This document shows, one piece after another, positions 36,990-44,737 of a DNA stretch of 47,242 bases; within the stretch, counting starts at the first letter, position 1, and each line of letters starts with the position of its first letter. The notes below the pieces were generated by a model that worked only from the letters and a program-made list of their open reading frames with translations, did no database searches and was not told the DNA's origin. Made by a program: the position numbers and the translations under genes. This DNA comes from DAIDKA01 sp035485475 (GTDB lineage: Bacteria > Pseudomonadota > Gammaproteobacteria > Steroidobacterales > Steroidobacteraceae), in the NCBI GenBank assembly GCA_035485475.1, contig DATHOA010000127.1:1-47242 (forward strand), written 5' to 3'.

Positions 36990-37683
36990 CCGGCACGCGC
37001 AGGGAGAACGGGGTGAAATTCGTGTTCCGGTCGTAGAAATCCTCATGCTCGGTGCGCTTGAGGAAGTTGACCAGCTTGTAGGTCAGTGGTGTCGACAACA
37101 CCTCCCAACTGGATTTCAGGACGTACTGCGTCGTCATCACGGTCAGCAACTCATTGCGGGTCATCGTCCCGGCGAAGGCGACCGTGGTAAACAGCACCGT
37201 GTCGACCAGTTCCCCGCACAGCGTCGAGCCGATGGTGCGCGTCCACAGCCAGCGACCCTGAGTGAGGATCTTCATCTTTGCCAGTACGAAGCTGTTTACA
37301 AACGATCCGCACCAGAAGGCCAGAATCGACGCCCCAATGATGCGTGGCGTACTGCCGAACACGGATTCCACCGCCGCCTGCCGGTCGCGCCAAAAGTCCG
37401 CGGGCGGCAGGTAGACGACCACCTGTGACATGATCGAAGCGAACAGCAGCGCGACAAACCCGCTCCACACCACGCGGCGATCACGCGCATAACCGTAGAC
37501 TTCGGTGAGTACATCACCGAAGAAATACGAAATCGGAAAGAAGATCACTCCGGCCACGAAAGTCTTCGGCCCTATGATGGGCACCTGGATGGTTGTTACC
37601 TTGGCCGGTCCAATCAGGTTGGCGCACAGCAGTACGCACACGTACGCGCCCAGGATCAGGTCGTAATATTTAAAATTCTTCAA
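36967..37683 (-). CDS. yhhQ: Queuosine-precursor transporter (YhhQ/VUT family)
   Basis: This 238-residue membrane protein has about six hydrophobic helices and the family blocks VAGVIFFPISYFFGDVLTEVYGY and GSTLCGELVDTVLFTTVAF. E. coli YhhQ imports the queuosine precursors preQ0 and preQ1. It starts within the hslR stop (4-nt overlap) and its tail runs 23 nt into putA. This overlap suggests coupled translation. Confidence 0.93.
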   Translation of the reverse strand: MKNFKYYDLILGAYVCVLLCANLIGPAKVTTIQVPIIGPKTFVAGVIFFPISYFFGDVLTEVYGYARDRRVVWSGFVALLFASIMSQVVVYLPPADFWRDRQAAVESVFGSTPRIIGASILAFWCGSFVNSFVLAKMKILTQGRWLWTRTIGSTLCGELVDTVLFTTVAFAGTMTRNELLTVMTTQYVLKSSWEVLSTPLTYKLVNFLKRTEHEDFYDRNTNFTPFSLRVPDGRSAVG

Positions 37684-38087
37684 TCCCGTCCCCGGATGCG
37701 CCGCAGTTCGCGGCGCTCATGCTTGTCTGGTCGAGTGTCCGGGCGCGGTGCGAACGCGGTCGCGGTCCGCATGCGTTCCGCGAACTGCGCCCGTCGGGCC
37801 ACGCTGGCCTCGGACTCACGGTAGCAGGCCGCCGCCTGCGGTGCTGGTCCACGGCGCAATGGCAGCCCCAGCACCTCACAGTCGAATGGCACGGCTCCAC
37901 GGTTGAACGCGATTTGATCCCCGACCCGGATCACGCGCGAGGGTTTGACGCGCTCTGCATTGACATGGACTTTGCCGCCGGTGACGGCTTCAGTGGCCAG
38001 ACTGCGCGACTTGAACAGCCGGACAAAGAACAGCCAGCGGTCGATCCGCATGGGTTCAGCGTCGGGCGCGTCGGTTTCCTTGCGCAT
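37680..38087 (-). CDS. hslR: Heat-shock protein 15, S4-domain RNA-binding (HslR)
   Basis: This 135-residue protein has an S4 domain (RIDRWLFFVRLFKSRSLATEAVTGGKVHVN, shown in part) and a basic C-terminal tail (RPDKHERRELRRIRG). This matches Hsp15, which binds stalled 50S subunits carrying peptidyl-tRNA. It is 36 bp after sppA and overlaps yhhQ. Confidence 0.93.
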   Translation of the reverse strand: MRKETDAPDAEPMRIDRWLFFVRLFKSRSLATEAVTGGKVHVNAERVKPSRVIRVGDQIAFNRGAVPFDCEVLGLPLRRGPAPQAAACYRESEASVARRAQFAERMRTATAFAPRPDTRPDKHERRELRRIRGRD

Positions 38088-38123
38088 GCCGACCAGTATA
38101 GCCGCCTGCGGTTCAGGCAGGCG

Positions 38124-39995
38124 CTACTGGGCCGTGCAGAAGCAGTATGCGTACAGGCGGTCTGCCCGGTTGAAGTGGCTCAGGCGCACCAGTTCGCGGG
38201 CCATGGGCGTCGACTGCACCAGCGGCGCCAGGCCGCCGAGCGGTGTCAGTCCGGTCAGATCGGCGAGGCCCGTGCTGGCCAGTACCTGCACCGCCCGCAC
38301 CTTCACCTGCAGGGCCAGGCTTTGCGCCCAGGACAGTTCCGGCGCCAGAAATTGTATTTTGTAGTCGGTCAGATGCGCGCGTGCCGCGGCCGCTTTGATC
38401 GCATCGTCAAAGGTGCCCAGGTGATCCACCAGTCCATTGGCCTGCGCATCCACGCCGGCCCACACCCGCCCCTGGGCAATGTCATCGACCTGCGCCACCG
38501 TCTTGTGACGCCCGCTGCCCACATGCTCGAGAAACTGGCTGTACCCGTAATCGATGGTGGCCTGCAGCAGCTTGCGGGTGCCATCGGCCAAGGGCACGGA
38601 CAGCACCGATATGTCCTGGCGCAGCTGCCCTGCCAATGGCGTCGTGCCCACGCCATCGACACCGATGCCGAGCTTCGCCAGTGCACGGTTGATGTTCGGC
38701 AGTTCGGTAAAGATGCCGATGGAGCCGGTGATGGTCGCGGGACTGGCCCAGATCTCATCCGCCGGCGCCGAAATATAGTAGCCGCCGGAGGCCGCATAGT
38801 TGGCCATCGACACCACGACCGGCTTGCCCGCTGCATGCAGCGCCAGCATCTCGCGGTAGATCGTTTCGGAGGCGGTCACGGAGCCACCGGGACTGTCCAC
38901 TCGCAGCACCACGGCGTGAATCTTGTTGTCCAGCCGCGCGGCGCGCAACAGCCTTGCCGTCGAATCCCCGCCAATGGTGCCCGAGGGCTGATTGCCGTCC
39001 TGGATTTCGCCCACGGCCATGATCACGGCCACTCGATTGCGGTCAGACCGGCTCAACCCCGTGTCACCGTGCACCACGCGCGCATAGTCCTCGGCCGACA
39101 CCTGGTGGAAGCCCCCGTCCTCATCCGCGCCGGTGATTTCGCTGATCCGGCGTGCGACCTCGGTGGCGGACTTGATGCCCGTCACCAGCCGCGCCTTCAG
39201 CGCAATCTGAGCGCCCGCGCCCTTGGCGGCCTCGGCCGCCTGCGGCAGGTTGTTGGTGTAATTCGCAATGGCACCGGCCGGCAGGCCGCGTGCGCCATCC
39301 ACGGCCGTCTGATAGCCCATCCACAGTGCGTTCAGGTAGGCGAGGCTTTCCTCGCGATCCTCCGCAGACATGTCGGTGCGCGTGTAACCTTCGACCGCGC
39401 TTTTGTACTTGCCGACTCTGAACACATTGATGTCGACATTCAGCTTGTCGATGATGTCCTTGTAGTACCACCGGTAGCGGCTGTAGCCATCCACCAGCAC
39501 GTACCCCAGCGGATCGACATAGATCTCATCGGCCTGCGCGGCCAGGTAGTAGCCATCGCGGTCGTAGGCCTGTCCGTAGGCAATGACCTTCTTGCCGGAG
39601 GATTTGAATTCGCGGATCGCCTTGGTCAGCTCCGCCATGGTCGGCTGGCCGGCCACCCCCGTCATCTGATCGAAGTTCAGGACCAGGACGCGGATGCGCG
39701 AGTCCTTGGCAGCGGCGCGAATGGCGTCGATGAGATCCCACAGCGAGGTCTCCTCGCGGCCCTGCCCGCGCGCCTGCGCCACCGCGCGCGACAACGGATC
39801 ACCGGAGAGCTGCTCAACGAGGGTACCGGTAGGCGCGATCACCAGAGCGGCCTGATCCGGAACACGCGGCACCGAGCCGCGCAGTGCGCCGAGAATGAAT
39901 CCCGCAATCACCAGCAGCACCACCAGCTGCAGGAAGCGCCGCAGGAAGTCGAGGCCGCGCCACAGCCCCGACAGGATTGAGCGCAGCAGTCTCAG
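38124..39995 (-). CDS. sppA: Signal peptide peptidase SppA, long type; probable CTG start
   Basis: This inner-membrane Ser-Lys protease cleaves leftover signal peptides. With a start at 39995 it has 623 residues (E. coli 618), with the catalytic Lys in YKSAVEGY near 198 and Ser in NYAASGGYY near 403. The first standard start, GTG at 39923, would cut off LWRGLDFLRRFLQL. That stretch aligns with the N-terminus of E. coli SppA (TWRLLNFVREM) and gives the membrane anchor its basic flank. No ATG, GTG or TTG exists further upstream in frame. CTG at 39995 overlaps the rplS TGA as CTGA and has a purine-rich AGAGAAAG just before it. Function is certain; the start is inferred. Confidence 0.93.
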   Translation of the reverse strand: MRLLRSILSGLWRGLDFLRRFLQLVVLLVIAGFILGALRGSVPRVPDQAALVIAPTGTLVEQLSGDPLSRAVAQARGQGREETSLWDLIDAIRAAAKDSRIRVLVLNFDQMTGVAGQPTMAELTKAIREFKSSGKKVIAYGQAYDRDGYYLAAQADEIYVDPLGYVLVDGYSRYRWYYKDIIDKLNVDINVFRVGKYKSAVEGYTRTDMSAEDREESLAYLNALWMGYQTAVDGARGLPAGAIANYTNNLPQAAEAAKGAGAQIALKARLVTGIKSATEVARRISEITGADEDGGFHQVSAEDYARVVHGDTGLSRSDRNRVAVIMAVGEIQDGNQPSGTIGGDSTARLLRAARLDNKIHAVVLRVDSPGGSVTASETIYREMLALHAAGKPVVVSMANYAASGGYYISAPADEIWASPATITGSIGIFTELPNINRALAKLGIGVDGVGTTPLAGQLRQDISVLSVPLADGTRKLLQATIDYGYSQFLEHVGSGRHKTVAQVDDIAQGRVWAGVDAQANGLVDHLGTFDDAIKAAAARAHLTDYKIQFLAPELSWAQSLALQVKVRAVQVLASTGLADLTGLTPLGGLAPLVQSTPMARELVRLSHFNRADRLYAYCFCTAQ

Positions 39996-40336
39996 ACTTT
40001 CTCTTCGATGCGCGCGGCCTTGCCGGACAGATCGCGCAGATAGTAGAGCTTGGCGCGCCGCACACTGCCGCGCCGCTTGACCGCCACATCGCTGATCGCC
40101 GGGCTGTACGACTGGAACACGCGCTCGACGCCCTCACCGTGCGAAATCTTGCGCACCGTGAATGAGGAGTTCAGGCCACGATTGCTTTTCGCAATGACCA
40201 CGCCCTCATACGCCTGAACGCGTTCACGGTCGCCTTCGACCACCTTGACCTGCACGACGACGGTGTCACCGGGATTGAACTCCGGCAGCTTGCGCGTCAT
40301 CTGTCTTTTTTCAATTTCCTGAACGATCTTGCTCAT
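39992..40336 (-). CDS. rplS: 50S ribosomal protein L19
   Basis: This 114-residue protein matches L19 throughout (FNPGDTVVVQVKVVEG, YEGVVIAKSNRGLNSSFTVRKIS, VERVFQSYSP, RAKLYYLRDLSGKAARI). The ATG at 40336 gives MSKIVQEIEK and has AAGGTGAAGG just upstream, inside the trmD end, which it overlaps by 26 nt. Confidence 0.98.
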   Translation of the reverse strand: MSKIVQEIEKRQMTRKLPEFNPGDTVVVQVKVVEGDRERVQAYEGVVIAKSNRGLNSSFTVRKISHGEGVERVFQSYSPAISDVAVKRRGSVRRAKLYYLRDLSGKAARIEEKV

Positions 40337-41102
40337 GGCCTTCACCTTTATCGATTGTCGCCGCCCGCTCACGCGTGGCGAGATACTCATCCAGCAACCT
40401 GCTCGCCTCGGGCGTGAGCCCGTGCGCGAGTATCAGGTCAGGTCGACGCTGCCAGGTCCGCACCACCGCCTGGCGCACACGCCAGCGATGGATATCGGCA
40501 TGGTTCCCCGAAGCCAGCACCTCGGGCACGCCCAACCCTTCAAACACTTCCGGACGCGTGTAGTGCGGCCAGTCCAGCAAGCCCTGGTCAAAGGACTCCT
40601 CGACACTGGAGCGCTCGTCACCGAGTGCGCCAGGCAGCAGCCGCGCCACCGCATCAATCACCGTGAGCGCCGGCAGTTCTCCGCCGCTCACCACAAAATC
40701 ACCTACCGACAGCTCGCGATCGACGCCCAGGGTGACGATGCGTTCATCCAACCCCTCATAGCGCCCCGCGATCAACACCATCCCCGGCAGCTGCGCCAAC
40801 TCCCGCACCGTGCCCTGGGTGAGCCGCTCACCCTGCGCCGACAGCGCGATGCGCGTACTGCCCGCTGGCAGTCGCGCCCGCGCCGCCGCGATCGCCGCCA
40901 GCATCGGTCCCGGCTTGAGCACCATGCCCGGACCACCGCCATAGGGCCGGTCATCCACCGTCCGATGCACGTCGGTCGCGTAGGCGCGCGGGTCTTCGGT
41001 CCCGACCGCCAGCAGTCCGCGCTCAAGCGCGCGGCCCAGCACCCCGAACTTCAACCCGCCGGTCACCAGCTCCGGGAACAGCGTGACCACTTCAATCCGC
41101 AT
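40311..41102 (-). CDS. trmD: tRNA (guanine-N1)-methyltransferase TrmD
   Basis: This 263-residue knotted SPOUT enzyme methylates G37 of tRNAs with SAM, protecting the reading frame. Family blocks are MRIEVVTLFPEL, RPYGGGPGMVLKP, LIAGRYEGLDERI, GDFVVSGGELPALTVIDAV and RPEVFEGLGVPEVL. It overlaps rimM by 11 nt and rplS by 26 nt within the rpsP operon. Confidence 0.98.
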   Translation of the reverse strand: MRIEVVTLFPELVTGGLKFGVLGRALERGLLAVGTEDPRAYATDVHRTVDDRPYGGGPGMVLKPGPMLAAIAAARARLPAGSTRIALSAQGERLTQGTVRELAQLPGMVLIAGRYEGLDERIVTLGVDRELSVGDFVVSGGELPALTVIDAVARLLPGALGDERSSVEESFDQGLLDWPHYTRPEVFEGLGVPEVLASGNHADIHRWRVRQAVVRTWQRRPDLILAHGLTPEASRLLDEYLATRERAATIDKGEGHEQDRSGN

Positions 41103-41592
41103 CGGCCGGCCAGTCCACAATAATGAACCGGCCCTCCAGGTCGACCTTGCGCAAATACTGGGGTATCGCAGGAATCCAGTACTCGGCCGTTCCGTTCACC
41201 ACCATCGTGGCGCTGGCAGGACCCTCAACGAAGTGGTTGAGCTTGCCCAGCTCCACCCCTTCCAGATTCCGCACCACGAACCCGATCAGATCGCCCCGGT
41301 AGTACTCGCGCTTGGCCGTCGGCGGCAGCGCGCTGCGGCGCACTTCGATCATCGCGCCGCGCAACAGTGCCGCGGCATCCCGGTCAGTCACCCCTTCCAG
41401 CTGCGCCACCACGCCGCGCCCCTGAATCCGCCCGGCCACCAGCCGGTGGCTGGTTTGCGGGCCCGCTCCTTGACGCAGGCCCCAGACGGGATACTCGAGA
41501 ACTCCTTCCGATGGCTCCGTAAAGGACTGGATATGCATCCAGCCCAGCACACCGTACGGGCTGCCGATCCGCCCGAGTTCCACCCATTCCAT
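41092..41592 (-). CDS. rimM: Ribosome maturation factor RimM
   Basis: This 166-residue protein has the RimM N-domain (VELGRIGSPYGVLGWMHIQSFTE in part, then RDAAALLRGAMIEV) and a PRC-barrel C-domain (YYRGDLIGFVVRNLEG, EYWIPAIPQYLRKVDLE). It helps 30S head assembly near S19. It lies in the standard place between rpsP and trmD. Confidence 0.97.
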   Translation of the reverse strand: MEWVELGRIGSPYGVLGWMHIQSFTEPSEGVLEYPVWGLRQGAGPQTSHRLVAGRIQGRGVVAQLEGVTDRDAAALLRGAMIEVRRSALPPTAKREYYRGDLIGFVVRNLEGVELGKLNHFVEGPASATMVVNGTAEYWIPAIPQYLRKVDLEGRFIIVDWPADAD

Positions 41593-41635
41593 ACGCTTGC
41601 CGCCTTCCGACGGCCCTCGCAGGCCGCGAGCCCGA

Positions 41636-41899
41636 TCAGGCCGCCAGGGCCGTCGCTTGCTTGCGGAAGGTCGTCACCAGCTGGCGAACCCGGTCCGACT
41701 GCTGCGCGCCCATGCCGACCCAGTAGTCGATGCGCCCCAGGTCAAGCTTGAGCTTTGGCTCGCCCTTGCGCGCGATCGGATTGAAGAATCCGACCTGTTC
41801 GAGACTGGCGCCGCCCTGGCGCTTGCGGCTGTCGGTCACGACAACGTGATAAAAGGGCTGATTCCGCGCGCCGCGGCGCGTCAGACGAATCGTTACCAT
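41636..41899 (-). CDS. rpsP: 30S ribosomal protein S16
   Basis: This 87-residue protein is S16 (MVTIRLTRRGARNQPFYHVVVTDSR region, then FFNPIARKGEPKLKLDLGRIDYW). It is the first gene of rpsP-rimM-trmD-rplS. GGAG lies a few bases upstream of the ATG. A 90-nt leader with two small hairpins precedes it. Confidence 0.98.
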   Translation of the reverse strand: MVTIRLTRRGARNQPFYHVVVTDSRKRQGGASLEQVGFFNPIARKGEPKLKLDLGRIDYWVGMGAQQSDRVRQLVTTFRKQATALAA

Positions 41900-41910
41900 T
41901 GGATCTCCGC

Positions 41911-41968
41911 GGCCCGTCGGGCCGGCTAACTCTTGAACTGACTTAATCAGGTAAGCGGAACATCCGCT
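41911..41968 (-). other. Two leader hairpins upstream of rpsP
   Basis: In the proposed rpsP leader, AGCGGA-TGT-TCCGCT (41968-41954) is a perfect 6-bp hairpin, and GGCCC-GAC-GGGCC (41923-41911) is a perfect 5-bp hairpin just before the ribosome-binding site. The second could mask translation start. They may be a protein-binding leader or chance GC-rich pairing. Confidence 0.35.
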
Positions 41969-41989
41969 CCCGTCCCAAAAAGAGCGCGG

Positions 41990-42018
41990 ATTCTACGCAA
42001 TGAGGCGCTAATTATCTA
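41990..42018 (-). promoter_or_regulatory. Likely rpsP operon promoter
   Basis: On the minus strand TAGATA (42018-42013) and TAGAAT (41995-41990) are 17 bp apart. The discriminator after the -10 is GC-rich (CCGCGC), as in ribosomal-protein promoters under stringent control. The gap between ffh and rpsP is otherwise AT-richer than the flanks. Confidence 0.55.
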
Positions 42019-42038
42019 TTTGTTTTCAAGCTCGTGCT

Positions 42039-43400
42039 TCAGGCCCCCGGGAACCCCGGCGGCCTGCCGCCCTTCAGGGCCCCCAGCATCCGGCGCAGCT
42101 TCCCGCCCTTCATGCTTTTCATCATCCGCTGCATGTCCATGAACTGCTTCAGCAGGCGGTTGACGTCCTGCACCTGCACCCCGGAGCCCTTGGCGATCCG
42201 CCGGCGCCGTGAGCCGTCGATGACGGCCGGCACGCGCCGCTCCCGGGGGGTCATGGAGTTGATGATGGCGATCTGACGGCGCACCTGCCGGTCCCCGGCA
42301 TCCGGCGAAACGGCTGCCTTCTGGGCTGCGGCACCGGGCAACTTATCGAGCAAGGCGCTGACGCCGCCCATCTTTTGCAGCTGTTCGAGCTGGCTTTTCA
42401 GATCCGACATATCGAAGCCCTTACCCGAGGTCATCTTGCGCGCCAGCCGCTCGGCCTCGCCCGCATCGACGTTGCGCTGCACCTGCTCGACCAGCGCCAC
42501 GACATCGCCCATGCCGAGGATGCGCGAGGCCATACGCTCCGGATCGAACGGCGTCAGGGCATCCGTTTTCTCACCCGTCCCCAGGAACACGATGGGCTGG
42601 CCGGTGATCTGCCGCACCGACAGGGCCGCGCCACCGCGCGAATCGCCATCGGCCTTGGTCAGGATGATGCCGGTGAGATTCAGTGCCGCACTGAAGGCCT
42701 TGGCCGCGTTCACGGCATCCTGGCCGGCCATGGCGTCGACCACGAACAGGCGTTCGGCCGGCGTGACCGCGGCATCGATGTCGCGCACCTCCTCCATCAT
42801 CGCCTCATCCACGTGCAGGCGACCGGCGGTATCGACAATCAGAACGTCAAACACGCCGCGGCGCGCCTGATCCAGTGCATCCAGCGCGATCGCGCGCGGC
42901 GCCTGGGTGGCCGGGGCCGCAAAGAACTCCGCTCCCACCTGCTGCGCGAGGCGTTCCAGCTGCAGCATGGCAGCCGGACGGCGCACGTCGGTGCTCACCA
43001 GCAGCACCCGTTTGCGGTGCGTTTCGATGAGCCAGCGGGCCAGCTTTGCGGCGGAGGTGGTCTTGCCGGCGCCCTGCAGGCCCGCCAGCAGCACCACGAT
43101 GGGGGGCTGGGCACGCAGGCTGAAGCCCGCCGCTGCGCCGCCCATGAGGGCGACGAGTTCCTTGTGGATGATGCTGACGAACACCTGTCCGGGGGTCAGG
43201 CTCGAGGTGACCTCCGTGCCCAGGGCCTGCACCTTCACCTGGTCGATGAACTGCTTGATCACGGGAAGCGCCACATCCGCCTCCAGCAGCGCCACCCGCA
43301 CCTCCCGCAGCACTTCGGCCACGTTGTCCTCGGTTATGCGGCCACGCCCACGCAGGGCGTCCACGGTGCGGCTGAGCCGTGATGTCAGGCTGTCAAACAT
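42039..43400 (-). CDS. ffh: Signal recognition particle GTPase Ffh
   Basis: This 453-residue protein has the N domain (MFDSLTSRLSRTVDALRGRG), the G domain with P-loop GLQGAGKTT, DTAGRLHVDE and TKADGDSRGGAAL, and the methionine-rich M domain that binds the 4.5S RNA encoded at 2750-2862. The family N-terminus fixes MFDSL as the core start. An in-frame TTG at 43418, with a purine-rich stretch before it, would add MPYNGL. A perfect TATAAT lies just before the ATG (see findings). It is divergent from corB. Confidence 0.98.
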   Translation of the reverse strand: MFDSLTSRLSRTVDALRGRGRITEDNVAEVLREVRVALLEADVALPVIKQFIDQVKVQALGTEVTSSLTPGQVFVSIIHKELVALMGGAAAGFSLRAQPPIVVLLAGLQGAGKTTSAAKLARWLIETHRKRVLLVSTDVRRPAAMLQLERLAQQVGAEFFAAPATQAPRAIALDALDQARRGVFDVLIVDTAGRLHVDEAMMEEVRDIDAAVTPAERLFVVDAMAGQDAVNAAKAFSAALNLTGIILTKADGDSRGGAALSVRQITGQPIVFLGTGEKTDALTPFDPERMASRILGMGDVVALVEQVQRNVDAGEAERLARKMTSGKGFDMSDLKSQLEQLQKMGGVSALLDKLPGAAAQKAAVSPDAGDRQVRRQIAIINSMTPRERRVPAVIDGSRRRRIAKGSGVQVQDVNRLLKQFMDMQRMMKSMKGGKLRRMLGALKGGRPPGFPGA

Positions 43401-43406
43401 TAGGCC

Positions 43407-43412
43407 ATTATA
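43407..43412 (-). promoter_or_regulatory. Perfect -10 box (TATAAT) next to the ffh start
   Basis: TATAAT on the minus strand ends six bases before the ffh ATG, so transcription from it would begin at or next to the start codon. No good -35 box is visible 16-18 bp upstream (TCGGGC/GTCGGG). It could instead be the codons for Tyr-Asn if translation starts at TTG 43418. Confidence 0.4.
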
Positions 43413-43456
43413 GGGCAACTCGCCTTCAGCCCGACGGCCTACGGAGATCGCCCGAC

Positions 43457-44737
43457 TTGAACGACGCCCGAACGGACCTGCTGCTGCTGTTACTGCTGGG
43501 CCTGCTCACCGTCATCGCCTTCTCCTCGGGCACGGAAGTGGCCATGTTGTCGGTGAACCGTTATCGCCTGCGGCACCGGGCCAAGTCCGGCCAGCGCGCG
43601 GCCCGCCTGCTCGAAAAACTCATGCAGCGTCCGGATGACTGGCTCGGCGTCAATCTCCTCATCCTGGCCGCCGCGAGCGTGTTTGCCTCACAGGCTGCCA
43701 CCATCCTGGCGCTGCGTTCCGGGTGGCATGAGGCCGTACCATTGGCCGGCGCCATCCTCACCCTTGTCATGATCGTTTTCGGGGAGCTTGCGCCCAAGAT
43801 CTTTGGCGCCACCTACGCCGAGCGGGTGGCGCTCAGTTCCGCCTATGTCTACAGCGCACTGGTCGTGGTCGCCCGCCCGCTGCTGTGGGTCACGAGCCGC
43901 TGCGCCTATGGATTCTTGCGCCTGTTCGGTGTCGTGCGTTCGCGTCGCGACACCCAGTCGCTGAGCGCCGATGAGCTGCGCCTGGTGGTCGCCGAGGCCG
44001 GGCCGCTGGTGCCCGCGCGGCACCGGCAGATGCTGCTGTCCATCCTCGATCTCGGGGGGGTCACGGTGAATGACATCATGATTCCGCGCCAGGAGATCAC
44101 CGGCATCGATGCCACGGCCTCCTGGGAGGATATCCTCGATCAGCTGCGGCAGACCCTGCACACGCGGCTGCCGGTGTACGAGGGTGAACTCGACCAGATC
44201 ATCGGTGTGCTGCATATGAAACGCATCGTGCAGGAGCTGGCGCGTGAGAGCCTCACGCGTGAGCGCCTGATTGAAATCGCGCGCAGCCGCGAGCCCTACT
44301 TCGTGCCCGAGGGCACGCCACTGACTTTGCAGCTGACCAACTTCCAGCGCAACCAGCGGCGCTTTGCCTTCGTGGTCAACGAATACGGTGATATCGACGG
44401 ACTGGTGACGCTGGAGGACATTCTCGAGGAAATCGTGGGCGAGTTCACCACGGATGCGGCGAGCTTCGCGCATAAGGATGTGCATGTCGAGAAGCCCGGC
44501 ATCTTCATCATCAACGCCAGCGCCACGATCCGTGCGTTGAACCGCGCGCTGCAATGGCACCTGCCCACCGATGGCCCGAAGACCCTCAACGGCCTGCTGA
44601 TCGAACAGCTCGAAGCGATACCGCAGCCGGGTACCGCGCTCAAAGTGGGCGACTACCAGTTCGAAGTGCTGCAGATCGCGGACAATACCATTCGCACCGT
44701 GCGCGCCCAGGCCGTCGCGAAGGCCAAGTCGGCCTAG
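43457..44737 (+). CDS. corB: CorB/YfjD-family transporter-like protein (CNNM + CBS)
   Basis: This 426-residue protein follows E. coli YfjD/CorB closely. It has an N-terminal CNNM domain of about three to four helices (FSSGTEVAMLSVNRYRLRH, VFGELAPKIFGATY), two CBS domains (VNDIMIPRQEITGID and FVVNEYGDIDGLVTLEDILEEIVGEF in part) and a CorC/HlyC C-terminal domain (LNRALQWHLPTDGPKTLNGL). Family members are linked to Mg2+ or Co2+ efflux. The start is TTG at 43457, with GGAG ten bases upstream. The cytochrome-assembly-like ypjD usually found between ffh and corB is missing. Confidence 0.9.
   Translation: MNDARTDLLLLLLLGLLTVIAFSSGTEVAMLSVNRYRLRHRAKSGQRAARLLEKLMQRPDDWLGVNLLILAAASVFASQAATILALRSGWHEAVPLAGAILTLVMIVFGELAPKIFGATYAERVALSSAYVYSALVVVARPLLWVTSRCAYGFLRLFGVVRSRRDTQSLSADELRLVVAEAGPLVPARHRQMLLSILDLGGVTVNDIMIPRQEITGIDATASWEDILDQLRQTLHTRLPVYEGELDQIIGVLHMKRIVQELARESLTRERLIEIARSREPYFVPEGTPLTLQLTNFQRNQRRFAFVVNEYGDIDGLVTLEDILEEIVGEFTTDAASFAHKDVHVEKPGIFIINASATIRALNRALQWHLPTDGPKTLNGLLIEQLEAIPQPGTALKVGDYQFEVLQIADNTIRTVRAQAVAKAKSA

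Noticed and set aside
35409..37016. A 535-codon frame antisense to putA
   Set aside because: PutA motifs are intact on the minus strand. The antisense frame has no start context or recognisable domain.
37719..39980. A 753-codon open frame on the plus strand opposite sppA and hslR
   Set aside because: The opposite strand carries clear SppA and HslR. The plus-strand translation is rich in His, Arg and Gln and matches no family; long antisense frames are expected at this GC content.
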